From Candidatus Desulfaltia sp. (lineage in GTDB: Bacteria; Desulfobacterota; Desulfobacteria; Desulfobacterales; ETH-SRB1): a stretch of DNA of 40,488 nt. The position numbers and the translations under genes are program-made. The notes below the pieces were generated by a model. That model was not told the DNA's origin. It saw only the letters and a program-made list of their open reading frames with translations, and searched no databases. Below, piece by piece: positions 32,882 to 40,488 of the stretch (its first letter is position 1; each line of letters opens with the position of its first letter). The DNA lies in contig JAUSPN010000009.1 in assembly GCA_030656555.1 (NCBI GenBank), forward strand, positions 1 to 40,488, given 5' to 3'.

Positions 32882-35515
32882 TTAAAGACAATTTAGATAA
32901 CGCTGTATCGCTTTGGTGTAATATTCAATCTTCTCGACATCCTGCGAAGATTTAACTCCATGGGTAGCAAAATAATCCACGGCATTTTCATAATTGATTT
33001 TTGAAAGAGCTTCTTTGCGCTCGATTTCTCTTTTTTTATACATACGATTCCCGGTGGCCTGTATTTTTTTCAATATATCCTTTGTGTGAGGCAAACTATT
33101 CGACGCACCCCCCAAGTACTTCAAAACTATCAAGTATGATTCAAAATATGTTTTAAGGAAGCCGGAAAAGAGCTTCAGATCTCTAAAGCCCGCCGAAGTC
33201 AGATTATATGTGTCCGGCAGTGTCGGATGAGGCATTAACACAGCTTCGTTAATAAATGCCTTTATGTTTTTCCGAATAAAATATTCTGATGTCTGGTCCA
33301 CATTATATGCAAATTCGTTTTTAAAGAACCCCTGAAGAAAATTATATCCAACGTTAAGATCAGATGCGGAAAACTGAAATGCATCCTTTTCTAAAATAGC
33401 AAGAGCTGTAAAGGCCGCGGGAATAAAAAAGGCAATGCAGTTATTTTTATAATATTCCAGAATCGGTCTCTTGTTTTCATTTACCATAAATTGTGCGCCG
33501 GCGAATCGACCGTCCATATTCTTTGAAGTCTGTATGATGAATTTTATGTTAAGATAAGAATCAATAACCTGTTCAACAGCATAAACATTGTCGAGTAAAA
33601 GGGTGTCAGCCATCTCGACTTTCTGTGACAACAGATAATTCATATAGATTTCCACATGTGACATAAAATGTTCATAAGTAAATATTTTTTTAGAACAATT
33701 CAAAAGCACGCTTGCGACAAGGCCGTGTGGAGTCACCACCGAAACATTGTTTATGGCATTTATGATCCTGAACCCAAGATTACGGGTCAGTGAATTCCGT
33801 TCTTTTGATGTCATATCCTGGATTAAAATATTGTCTTGTGATAAAAGCTCGTTGAGCGAAAGAGGCTCGTGAAATTTAATATATATTTTCCCGCACTTTT
33901 TCTTAAGCAGTTTTCTTGCCTTAATAATCTGCAATAAATTTTCCGGCTCTTTTTGTCCACCTTCAATTTCGTTAAGATATGAACTCTCCTCCACAACTCT
34001 GTCATACCCGATATAAATAGGCACAAATATCATGTCATCACAGGCCCCGTCTTTATAGGCATTGAGCAAAATGGAAAGCAGCCCCAACTTGGGCAGCATT
34101 AACTTGCCGGTTCTACTTCTGCCGCCTTCGATAAAAAATTCTATATTAAATCCGTCTTCAAGAAGTTTATGAATATATTCTACAAAAACCTTTGAATAAA
34201 GCACGGCCCCCTTGAATGTTCGCCTGATAAAAAATGCGCCGCCCCCTCTGAATATTGGGCCCATGGGCCAGAAAGAAAGATTCTTGCCCGCAGCGACAAG
34301 CGGGCATGGCATATTATTAACATAAAGAATATATGACAGTATCATGTAGTCTATGTGGCTCTTATGGCAGGGAATCAGAATCAACGGCCCTTTTTTCGAC
34401 ATGCTTTTTACCTTGTTAAGCATATCCATGTTGACCGTAACTCCTTCAAATATTGTGTTTACAATCCACTTAATCAGTCCGGCAAAAATCTTTATTATTA
34501 CAATATTATATTGGGCGGCAATTTCATCAAGATATTTATCCGCCTTTTTATGTACCTTCTGAATCGACATATCATGCTTTTTCGAATAATTTTCCATAAA
34601 GCTTTGAAGACGATCATTTGTCAGGATGCTTTCCTTAAGCTCTTCCCTTGATTCCAGGGTGGGCCCGAGAGTGCTCTGGCGATGGCGGTTTATCTGACGC
34701 AAAAGATTGCGTCTCAACACAAGCGACTGATATTCAATATCCCGCTGCCGGATTTGCTCTGATTCTAAAAAATCCTTTAAATTAACCGGTTCAGATATTT
34801 CCATAAATACCTTATCGGGATTTTTGAAAAGGGTAACCAGTCGCCTTATTTTTCCTGGTTTTTCTTTGGCGCCAAGCAGAATATCTTTTATAGTAGGAGT
34901 AGATCTAAGCGGTTCTTTACTAAAAAACATCAGTTGAGGAACAAGGAAAATCGGCCTGCCACCTGTTTCAATAGATTGCTGCATTTTAATAAGATATTGC
35001 AGGGGGTCTGTCTTTTGTTGAATAAATCTGCGGTAAAAGCCTTTTTTTTCAACAAGAGACAGCAGGCCTGACCGGCCGTTTATCAGTTCCTGCTTAATAT
35101 AGCCGCTTGCATAAGGATCTGGCAAAGACAGGTTACTGAACATATAATCAAGATGGGATAAAAAAATCCTCAGGATGCGCGAAACAGGCTGCCATATAAG
35201 CACCTTATAATCAAAGCCTATTTCAGGAAAGGCAAGTCCATCCTGCTTATAGCGTGTATAATAAAAAAGATACTCAAAATAACTTTTATGTTTAGTAACA
35301 TAAACAACGATTCCTTCTTCTTTGAGCTTTTTAAGCGCCAGGGTCTGTTCCTTGTTAATCTTAATTCCTGAAAAGAAAAGTTTCAAAATCCAGGAGGATA
35401 AAAAACCTGTCTTTCCGGGCAAAAAGCAAAGATAGTGGTTATGTGTACTCTGAAGGGCTTTATCGATCCACATCCTTACCATGTTTTTAAATTGCATCCA
35501 TCTATATTTTATCAT
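32882..35515 (-). CDS. plsB: Glycerol-3-phosphate acyltransferase (PlsB family)
   Basis: Membrane-associated enzyme that acylates glycerol 3-phosphate at sn-1, starting phospholipid synthesis. Acyltransferase block I is His384-x4-Asp389 (HKSHID), block II is GGAFFIRR, block III is FFIEGGRSRTGK, and block IV is FVPIYIGYD. It has 877 residues, somewhat longer than E. coli PlsB, with long N- and C-terminal regions. It is upstream of the MurU-AmgK-like gene in the same unit. Remnants of the long palindrome lie on either side of this two-gene unit. Confidence 0.9.
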   Translation of the reverse strand: MIKYRWMQFKNMVRMWIDKALQSTHNHYLCFLPGKTGFLSSWILKLFFSGIKINKEQTLALKKLKEEGIVVYVTKHKSYFEYLFYYTRYKQDGLAFPEIGFDYKVLIWQPVSRILRIFLSHLDYMFSNLSLPDPYASGYIKQELINGRSGLLSLVEKKGFYRRFIQQKTDPLQYLIKMQQSIETGGRPIFLVPQLMFFSKEPLRSTPTIKDILLGAKEKPGKIRRLVTLFKNPDKVFMEISEPVNLKDFLESEQIRQRDIEYQSLVLRRNLLRQINRHRQSTLGPTLESREELKESILTNDRLQSFMENYSKKHDMSIQKVHKKADKYLDEIAAQYNIVIIKIFAGLIKWIVNTIFEGVTVNMDMLNKVKSMSKKGPLILIPCHKSHIDYMILSYILYVNNMPCPLVAAGKNLSFWPMGPIFRGGGAFFIRRTFKGAVLYSKVFVEYIHKLLEDGFNIEFFIEGGRSRTGKLMLPKLGLLSILLNAYKDGACDDMIFVPIYIGYDRVVEESSYLNEIEGGQKEPENLLQIIKARKLLKKKCGKIYIKFHEPLSLNELLSQDNILIQDMTSKERNSLTRNLGFRIINAINNVSVVTPHGLVASVLLNCSKKIFTYEHFMSHVEIYMNYLLSQKVEMADTLLLDNVYAVEQVIDSYLNIKFIIQTSKNMDGRFAGAQFMVNENKRPILEYYKNNCIAFFIPAAFTALAILEKDAFQFSASDLNVGYNFLQGFFKNEFAYNVDQTSEYFIRKNIKAFINEAVLMPHPTLPDTYNLTSAGFRDLKLFSGFLKTYFESYLIVLKYLGGASNSLPHTKDILKKIQATGNRMYKKREIERKEALSKINYENAVDYFATHGVKSSQDVEKIEYYTKAIQRYLNCL

Positions 35516-35565
35516 TGTTTATTTGATGACCTTTATATAAATTTAAAATTATTTTTATCTAAAAA

Positions 35566-35583
35566 TTGATAAACTCGTAAAAA
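35566..35583. repeat. Solitary end of the long palindrome
   Basis: TTGATAAACTCGTAAAAA differs by one base from the first 18 bases of the palindrome at 30893, and a weaker match continues to TTGC. No partner arm follows, so this is a remnant. Confidence 0.6.
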
Positions 35584-35589
35584 TTAAAC

Positions 35590-35618
35590 TTGCGTTACTA
35601 TTTTTAATATGATAATTT
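35590..35618 (+). promoter_or_regulatory. Weak sigma-70-like promoter before the small membrane protein
   Basis: TTGCGT and TAATTT separated by 17 bases, about 75 bases before the ATG at 35693. The match is modest. Confidence 0.3.
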
Positions 35619-35692
35619 TTAGGAAAATATAATTCAACAAAAAATTAAAAACAACTTCTAATGCATTTTAGTTCAATGGAGGATGGCTTTTT

Positions 35693-35989
35693 ATGAAAAC
35701 ATTAATTGGCGGTGGAATTGCGGCTGTGTTAGGCATCATCGGCGTATCAATTTGGTGGAAACCTTTTTTACAACTTTTAGCTGGTGCTATCCCAATAATG
35801 CTTTTGTTAGGAGGCGGATTAGCTCTTTATCTTGGCTTTGATGAACTCAAAGATTCCTGGAAGAAAGAAGATAAGGCAACAAGCAGTCCACTAAACGTAG
35901 AAGATGCGGAATCGGTTGATAAATACAAGCAGGAAATAGATGATCTGAAAAAAGAGATTGATACATTAAAAACAAAAGAAACACAATAA
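35693..35989 (+). CDS. Small membrane protein with coiled-coil tail
   Basis: 98 residues. Two hydrophobic helices (about 4-20 and 27-48) are separated by WWKPF. A charged helix with heptad character makes up the C-terminal third (KYKQEIDDLKKEIDTLKTKE). The pattern of a small two-helix protein with a WW in the loop and a glycine-rich second helix recalls MamI of magnetosome islands, but no other magnetosome gene is here. GGAGG is 9 bases before ATG. Function unknown. Confidence 0.75.
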   Translation: MKTLIGGGIAAVLGIIGVSIWWKPFLQLLAGAIPIMLLLGGGLALYLGFDELKDSWKKEDKATSSPLNVEDAESVDKYKQEIDDLKKEIDTLKTKETQ

Positions 35990-36000
35990 ATAAAGTAAGA

Positions 36001-36124
36001 GTTCACGGAACGTTGAAAATAGAAATTGGAAATTGGAAATTTGGCCTCCATGCTTTTGTACTGTCAACTCGTAAGCTCGTTTCATCTCTTCCAAATTTCC
36101 AATTTCAAGTTTAAAGCCGTGAAC
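36001..36124. repeat. Inverted repeat between small membrane protein and rnhA
   Basis: Outer arms are GTTCACGG (36001-36008) and CCGTGAAC (36117-36124). Inner perfect 16-bp arms are GAAATTGGAAATTTGG (36029-36044) and its complement (36091-36106). It lies between two convergent genes and could act as a bidirectional terminator-like structure. Confidence 0.7.
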
Positions 36125-36126
36125 GG

Positions 36127-36780
36127 CTACATCTTTTCTTTATTCATTGCTGTTTTTATAGCTGAGGTTGCAAGAAAGTCCGCCTTTTCATTCCCGTCAA
36201 AACCGTCATGCCCTTTTATCTTAATTAGTTCCAGGTCACTGAATCTTGAAATCAGTTTTTTAATTGAGTTTATCAGCTCCCTGTTTTTTATTGCCTTCCA
36301 GCCAAGGGTAAGCACCCCGTGGGCATAGCTACTGTCCGTAAAAAGCCTCACGGGATAATCATAATGCTTTAGTTCCAAAAGGGCTGTTTTAATTGCTTCA
36401 AGCTCCGCAATATTGTTAGTTGCCGTTCCTATATTTATTGATATTTTCTTTTCATGATCTTTAAAACGCAGCAAAATCCCTATCCCTGAAGGGCCTGGAT
36501 TACCGGAAGAAGCGCCATCCGTATAGATAAAAATTGTATTATCGCACTCCGTTTTTATACCTGCCGGCGATTCTTCGCAATGCGAGGCAGGCGGGTCAAG
36601 CAATGAATCAACAGGCATAATCCCATTTTCGTTGACCCAGTATTCATAGTCCTGGTTAAGCTGATACTTTATCAATACCTTGCCGCTTTTTAAAATCGGT
36701 TTTCCGTTCTGATTTATTGCCAGCCATACCTTGTTTCCCTTAAATAGCATCCGTTTCCAGTCTGTTTGCTTTTTCTCCAC
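36127..36780 (-). CDS. rnhA: Ribonuclease HI with N-terminal extension
   Basis: Cleaves RNA in RNA-DNA hybrids. The acidic catalytic set is present: Asp in YTDGASSGNPGP, Glu in NNIAELEAIKTAL, Asp in FTDSSYAHGV, and Asp in GNEKADFLA. Before the nuclease domain (from about residue 78) is an extension carrying KVWLAINQNGKPI, of unknown role. The start is GTG 36780 with AAGGAG 7 bases upstream; no in-frame ATG replaces it. Confidence 0.9.
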   Translation of the reverse strand: MEKKQTDWKRMLFKGNKVWLAINQNGKPILKSGKVLIKYQLNQDYEYWVNENGIMPVDSLLDPPASHCEESPAGIKTECDNTIFIYTDGASSGNPGPSGIGILLRFKDHEKKISINIGTATNNIAELEAIKTALLELKHYDYPVRLFTDSSYAHGVLTLGWKAIKNRELINSIKKLISRFSDLELIKIKGHDGFDGNEKADFLATSAIKTAMNKEKM

Positions 36781-36816
36781 GCCAAAACTCCTTAAATAAA
36801 TTAGTAAACGTTCACG

Positions 36817-36862
36817 GTTGTCGGTTCACAGTTCACAGTTTTTTCAACCGTGAACCGACAAC
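36817..36862. repeat. Hairpin upstream of rnhA
   Basis: GTTGTCGGTTCAC (36817-36829) and GTGAACCGACAAC (36850-36862) are perfect 13-bp arms within a longer stretch of GTTCACGGTT-type words (36808-36882). It lies between the DUF1343 gene and rnhA. Confidence 0.7.
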
Positions 36863-36887
36863 TGTAAACGGTAAACGGTCACATAAC

Positions 36888-38087
36888 CTATTCGCTGTAA
36901 AGATAAAATTGGCGACTTATCTTAACAAACTCATCCAATTCACTCTTCCATGATGCCGCCATCTCATCAATGTCATCGAAATTTTCTATTTGCCTTCGTA
37001 TCTCCTTGTCGCCGGTTATAAGATCAATCGGAATCCTTTCAAATTCATATTCATATGGCGGAAGCTTCCACTCAAACCGATCCCTGTGATGAAAAAATAC
37101 AGACTGGAGCAGCCTGAGTGTAGTTATGTACGGCAGGTAATTATCCGGCTCAATTATATGTATCTGGAAACCATTGCATCGGTTTCCCAGCCATTTGTTT
37201 GATGTTGGTTCAAATACGGTTTGCCTTAAAGTCACACCAGGCAACCTGCCCGAACCCAGAGAGGATAAAACCTTTTCCGTATCAATAAACGGAGCCCCAA
37301 AAAGCTCAAAAGGCTGGGTTGTTCCCCTCCCTTCGGAGATATTGGTTCCTTCCCATAATACCTGCCCCGGATAAACCATGGCAGATACCGGTGTCGGAAG
37401 ATTCGGTGACGGCGGGATCCAGGGAAGGCCTGTATCCTGGAAATACATATTTCTGCGCCACCCTTTCATGGGAATAATCTCCAAATCACATCCGATCCCG
37501 AAATAATTGTTGAGCATAAGGGAAAGTTCACCGATAGTTAATCCATACCGCATCGGTATTGGATATCGCCCGACAAATGACGCACATTCAGAAGACAGAC
37601 AGTTTCCTTCTACCATTAAGCCGTTTATGGGATTCGGCCGGTCAAGAACCAGCACTTTTTTGCCGAACCTTCTGGCAGCTTCAAGGCAAAAAGCCACGGT
37701 ATAAATAAAAGTATAAACACGTGTTCCAACATCCTGCAGATCAACAATAAGAATATCAATCAAATCAAACATTTCTTTAGTTGGAATTCTGGTTGTGCCG
37801 TAAAGGCTGAAAACAGGAACTTTCAACAAAGGATCGATTGTATCATCAGACTCGATCATGTTATCCTGTTTTTCCGCAAAAAATCCATGCTGCGGAGCAA
37901 ACAATGCCGCAAGTCGGCCGGGAAATTGTTTGCTTATCAATTCGCGGGCATGAAAAAACCTTCTGTCAACCGAAGCAGGATTACTTAAAAGACCCAGACG
38001 GTTCCCTTTTATCCATCCGGGCGGGCTCTCGATAAAGCTCTCAAGACCGGTCTGAACCATAGCGGATTTAAAATTAAAAGGTTCCAT
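36888..38087 (-). CDS. DUF1343 protein, exo-beta-N-acetylmuramidase NamZ-like
   Basis: 399 residues, full-length DUF1343. Family motifs include GLLSNPASVDRR, LAALFAPQHGFF, FDLIDILIVDLQDVGTRVYTF, LDRPNPINGLMVEG, and EGTNISEGRGTTQPFELFGAPF. Characterised family member NamZ of Bacillus releases MurNAc from the non-reducing ends of peptidoglycan fragments. There is no signal peptide, which suggests action on fragments inside the cell or a missed N-terminus. The MurU-AmgK-like fusion 4 kb away could use the MurNAc released. Confidence 0.85.
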   Translation of the reverse strand: MEPFNFKSAMVQTGLESFIESPPGWIKGNRLGLLSNPASVDRRFFHARELISKQFPGRLAALFAPQHGFFAEKQDNMIESDDTIDPLLKVPVFSLYGTTRIPTKEMFDLIDILIVDLQDVGTRVYTFIYTVAFCLEAARRFGKKVLVLDRPNPINGLMVEGNCLSSECASFVGRYPIPMRYGLTIGELSLMLNNYFGIGCDLEIIPMKGWRRNMYFQDTGLPWIPPSPNLPTPVSAMVYPGQVLWEGTNISEGRGTTQPFELFGAPFIDTEKVLSSLGSGRLPGVTLRQTVFEPTSNKWLGNRCNGFQIHIIEPDNYLPYITTLRLLQSVFFHHRDRFEWKLPPYEYEFERIPIDLITGDKEIRRQIENFDDIDEMAASWKSELDEFVKISRQFYLYSE

Positions 38088-38133
38088 ATAACCCTCATCA
38101 AAACAATGCTTATTATACCTAAGATGAGCGATT

Positions 38134-38274
38134 AGCTCTTAGCAATTAGCTGTTAGCTCTTATTATTTCAGGTGGTTACCAGCGATTAGGTTTTAACCCA
38201 TTGGGTGAAATGTTGACCTTTAGCAATATATTGAAATTGTTGTGGTAACGGCTAAAAGCTAACTGCTAAAAGCT
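38134..38274. repeat. Short-word inverted repeat downstream of lhgO-like promoter region
   Basis: AGCTCTTAGCAATTAGCTGT (38134-38153, continuing) faces GGCTAAAAGCTAACTGCTAA (38250-38269, continuing) as an imperfect inverted repeat of about 25 bases, with some 90 bases between. It lies between the divergent DUF1343 and flavoprotein genes. Apart from this the 280-base gap holds AT-rich sequence. Confidence 0.6.
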
Positions 38275-38366
38275 CAATTGAGATTATAGACATATTTACG
38301 AAATTCACAATCCTTAACTATCACAAATCAGATGACATGAGATAAAAATTATTATATAAATTTCTT

Positions 38367-39476
38367 ATGAATAATACTGTATTCAACATTACCATCATCG
38401 GCGCCGGAGTGGTCGGCCTTGCTGTTGCCGAGGAGCTTTCTTCTCAATACAGTGATATATTGGTGGTAGAAAAAAATCGGTCTTATGGAATGGAAACAAG
38501 CAGCCGGCATAGCGGAGTTGTCCATGCGGGCATTTATTATCCGCCTGACTTTTTAAAGGCAGCTTTCTGCAGACAGGGAAACCGCATTCTATACGAAGTT
38601 TGTAAAAAAAGGAATATCCCCCATAAAAGGTTGGGGAAACTCATCGTGGCCGCGAATGATGATGAAGCGCATGAACTGGAACAAATTAAAAAACACGCTG
38701 AACAAAATAAGGTTATGGACCTGCGCTTTCTTTCACAAAACCAGATCCGCGCCCTTGAACCGGATGTCAGCGCAAAAGCAGCCCTGCTTTCTCCATCCAC
38801 AGGCATCATTGATTCACACAGTCTCATGCAATCCTTTTATATAAATTCAGAGTCAAACAACGCCACTGTTGTTTTTAATTCAAAAATAACCAATATATAT
38901 TTTGACAACAATAACTATGAATTAGAAATCAACAATGATTTCCGGTTTAAAACAAGGATATTAATAAACTGCGCCGGTCTTTTTGCAGATAAAATCTGTT
39001 CTCTCGCAGGAATTGATATTAACAAGGAAGGATATTGCTTGAAATATTGCAAGGGCAATTACTTTTCTGTTTCTCCCTGCCCTAAGATCCGCCATCTTGT
39101 GTATCCTGTGCCTCAAAAGGGGAATGAAGGCCTTGGCATTCACGCCACCTTAGATCTTGACGGCCGTGTGCGATTCGGGCCTGATACCCAGTACGTAACT
39201 GATCTGGATTACAGCGTTAACGATGGAAGAAGGGAATCTTTTTTCAGGTCTATCAGAAGATACCTTCCAAAAATAAAGAAGGACGACCTGCATCCTGACA
39301 TGTGCGGAATAAGGCCAAAACTTCAGGGGCCGGGTGAACCATATAAAGATTTTGTAATTAAGGAAGAACGAAAGCTCGGGTATCCGGGTCTAATTAACTT
39401 AATCGGCATAGAGTCTCCCGGCTTGACATCCTGCATACCAATAGCGCGATATGTTTCATCGCTGGTTCATTTGTAA
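38367..39476 (+). CDS. FAD-dependent oxidoreductase, L-2-hydroxyglutarate oxidase-like
   Basis: DAO-type flavoprotein of 369 residues. The FAD-binding Rossmann motif is IIGAGVVGLAVAEELS at the N-terminus, followed by the LhgO-like SSRHSGVVHAGIYYPP and, near the end, CGIRPKLQGPGEP and GIESPGLTSC. E. coli LhgO oxidises L-2-hydroxyglutarate to 2-oxoglutarate with electrons to quinone. Orthology to LhgO is likely but other 2-hydroxyacids are possible. Confidence 0.85.
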   Translation: MNNTVFNITIIGAGVVGLAVAEELSSQYSDILVVEKNRSYGMETSSRHSGVVHAGIYYPPDFLKAAFCRQGNRILYEVCKKRNIPHKRLGKLIVAANDDEAHELEQIKKHAEQNKVMDLRFLSQNQIRALEPDVSAKAALLSPSTGIIDSHSLMQSFYINSESNNATVVFNSKITNIYFDNNNYELEINNDFRFKTRILINCAGLFADKICSLAGIDINKEGYCLKYCKGNYFSVSPCPKIRHLVYPVPQKGNEGLGIHATLDLDGRVRFGPDTQYVTDLDYSVNDGRRESFFRSIRRYLPKIKKDDLHPDMCGIRPKLQGPGEPYKDFVIKEERKLGYPGLINLIGIESPGLTSCIPIARYVSSLVHL

Positions 39477-39501
39477 AAAACAGATTTGGAACAATCGGGT
39501 A

Positions 39502-39553
39502 TTCAATATTTTAGACCCAAAAAAAATCCTCGACAAATTAGACAAATATTGAA
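39502..39553. repeat. Inverted repeat TTCAATATTT / AAATATTGAA
   Basis: Perfect 10-bp arms (39502-39511, 39544-39553) with a 32-base spacer, 25 bases past the flavoprotein stop. No T-run follows, so terminator function is doubtful. Confidence 0.45.
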
Positions 39554-39615
39554 CTCTACGGCTATTGGCGGTGAAAAAATCGCAAAAGAAAATCAATATT
39601 TACTTTTTAAGGCAT

Positions 39616-39633
39616 AGCATTTTTCAAAGGTCT
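39616..39633. repeat. Second copy of AGCATTTTTCAAAGGTCT
   Basis: Identical 18 bases to 28163-28180, where they form the right half of a hairpin. Here the left half is absent. A likely remnant of a dispersed element. Confidence 0.55.
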
Positions 39634-39731
39634 CGGGCAGATAAAAAACATCTATAAAACCGGTGAATCGGGCAATAAAAAAGGGGGATAGATTTATAGC
39701 CTGGACACAGTTATTTCTGCAGCGCTCGCCA

Positions 39732-40349
39732 TTAGTCCACGACCTGTATAGTTACGGAAGGCTTAGTGGGATAGGCAATAATCATAGCATTATCGAAAGT
39801 TGCCGCATTTGTAACATCAAATTTAACCCTCGCCTTTTTTGTTATTCCCTTTTTTACAATAATAGATGATGAGAAGTCATATTCCTCGATGTAGTAGTCC
39901 CCGCTGACACCAGACACTGATGCCGGGATAACAGCGGTTCCTTCAGCGTAATCAGCGATGACTGTGCTTGCTTTTATGGCGGTATTAACTCCGTCGGATA
40001 TCTGAGTAACGGTTGTATAGTAAGGCCCGCCCCCCAGTGTCGAATCCGTCGCCTTGATCGTTATATTCCTGCTCAATGTCGCCCTGATTCTGGTGTATGT
40101 CCCTTCAGGAATAGCGGAAGCAGAGACATAACTGCCGGCCACGGCGCCTGCGTTAACAGATGCAATATCAAAGATCATATCTCCTTCACCAACCGTAACC
40201 CATGTCGCTGTATCGGAACTGTAAAACTCCATCTTGCTTATGGTTATCTTATAAATTGTCGGTGTCGCCATTGCTGTTGCGGCGTTTAGATTGACTGAGA
40301 AAAAAAACGTGAGCAGAACACAGAACAGGCACGTTGTCAGTCTCTTCAT
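39732..40349 (-). CDS. Secreted beta-rich protein of unknown function
   Basis: 205 residues with a Sec signal (KRLTTCLFCVLLTFFFSVNLNA, cut after LNA or TAMA). The mature part is Thr/Ser/Ala-rich and beta-strand-like, with no Cys. The segment IPEGTYTRIRATLSRN resembles the DUF4382-type pattern of lipoproteins, but I cannot assign it. The ribosome-binding site (GAGGAG) lies in the terminal repeat of the adjacent ISL3 element, so the insertion edge is directly at the gene start. Confidence 0.75.
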   Translation of the reverse strand: MKRLTTCLFCVLLTFFFSVNLNAATAMATPTIYKITISKMEFYSSDTATWVTVGEGDMIFDIASVNAGAVAGSYVSASAIPEGTYTRIRATLSRNITIKATDSTLGGGPYYTTVTQISDGVNTAIKASTVIADYAEGTAVIPASVSGVSGDYYIEEYDFSSSIIVKKGITKKARVKFDVTNAATFDNAMIIAYPTKPSVTIQVVD

Positions 40350-40351
40350 AT

Positions 40352-40488
40352 GGCTCCTCGCTGTTTCATGTGGGTAGGTTGAAATTTAACTTACCGCTGA
40401 TTAAGTAAATCATGGTGATCAGATATCGGTTGTTACGGTAGCCTCTTGCTCTGGCTTTAGCGGCCTGAACCATGCTGTTGATTCCTTC
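40352..40488 (-). mobile_element. End of an ISL3-family insertion sequence (runs off window)
   Basis: The stretch starting at 40352 (GGCTCCTCGCTGTTTCATGT) has the GGCTC start usual for ISL3-family terminal repeats, and is followed directly by the 3' end of a transposase gene. The other end is outside the window. Confidence 0.7.
40366..40488 (-). CDS. ISL3-family transposase, C-terminal 40 residues
   Basis: Partial gene reaching the right window edge. The frame codes for EGINSMVQAAKARARGYRNN, then RYLITMIYLISGKLNF and a stop (TGA, 40368-40366). This matches the C-terminal signature of ISL3 (IS204/IS1001/IS1165-type DDE) transposases. Whether the full gene is intact cannot be judged. Confidence 0.85.
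   Translation of the reverse strand, partial: EGINSMVQAAKARARGYRNNRYLITMIYLISGKLNFNLPT

Noticed and set aside
35693-35989. Assigning mamI and a magnetosome cluster
   Set aside because: Resemblance is limited to general helix pattern; no neighbouring magnetosome gene supports it.

Overview
The window looks like a chromosomal segment of a Gram-negative anaerobe of the Desulfobacterota (Desulfobacterales-like). The reasons are the gene set and order: an LPS/KDO export cluster running into rpoN, hpf, PTS-Ntr genes and gap-tpiA-secG; a DUF39 homocysteine-biosynthesis protein; a plant-type DapB; an SLC13/RCK permease beside a universal stress protein; and many receiver-only regulators. No taxonomic marker such as rRNA is present, so this is an inference from gene content. 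GC is moderate to low.

Layout. (1) 1-6003 is a minus-strand signalling and transport block: a sensor histidine kinase cut off at its ATPase domain by foreign sequence at the left edge, a receiver-only regulator, a cytidylate-kinase-like protein, an SLC13 permease, a universal stress protein and a second receiver-only regulator. (2) 6468-9591 on the plus strand holds a PEP/pyruvate-binding phosphotransferase-like protein with an unassigned C-terminal domain, then a small Rieske protein with a clear terminator. (3) 9604-18232 on the minus strand is the housekeeping run kdsA-kdsC-lptC-lptA-lptB-rpoN-hpf-ptsN-EIIA(Man)-gap-tpiA-secG-tRNA-Leu(GAG), read from a promoter near 18280. (4) 18379-26653 on the plus strand holds an M23 peptidase, the homocysteine-biosynthesis protein, thpR, recA, alaS and a radical SAM/SPASM protein of different base composition. 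(5) 26888-27582 holds decayed accessory genes: radC with an internal deletion and an ORF6N gene without its N-terminus. (6) 27617-38087 is mostly minus strand: cyclophilin, a family 5 solute-binding protein with dapB, a fused sugar nucleotidyltransferase/kinase (MurU-AmgK-like) with plsB, a small membrane protein on the plus strand, rnhA, and a DUF1343/NamZ-like muramidase. (7) 38367-40488 holds an L-2-hydroxyglutarate-oxidase-like flavoprotein, a small secreted protein, and the 3' end of an ISL3-family transposase running off the window.

The most interesting non-coding structure lies between 5200 and 6410. Two sigma-54-type promoters, facing away from each other, share an almost identical core (TGGCAyATTTyTTGATTA). 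Each carries a GTTTC-N5-GAAAC dyad centred 72-73 bases upstream of its -24 GG. One reads into the stress-protein/permease genes and the other into the PEP-binding protein, so an NtrC-type activator not in this window probably co-regulates them. The sigma factor itself, rpoN, is encoded at 13433-14860. A composite double-hairpin repeat with compensatory arm changes occurs twice in the same region, and a collapsed third copy supplies the stop codon of the stress protein.

Other structures include a 195-base long palindrome (30893-31087) with one end repeated at 35566, and families of short-word inverted repeats flanking recA, rnhA and the DUF1343 gene. The MurU-AmgK-like fusion together with the DUF1343/NamZ homologue suggests a MurNAc recycling route.
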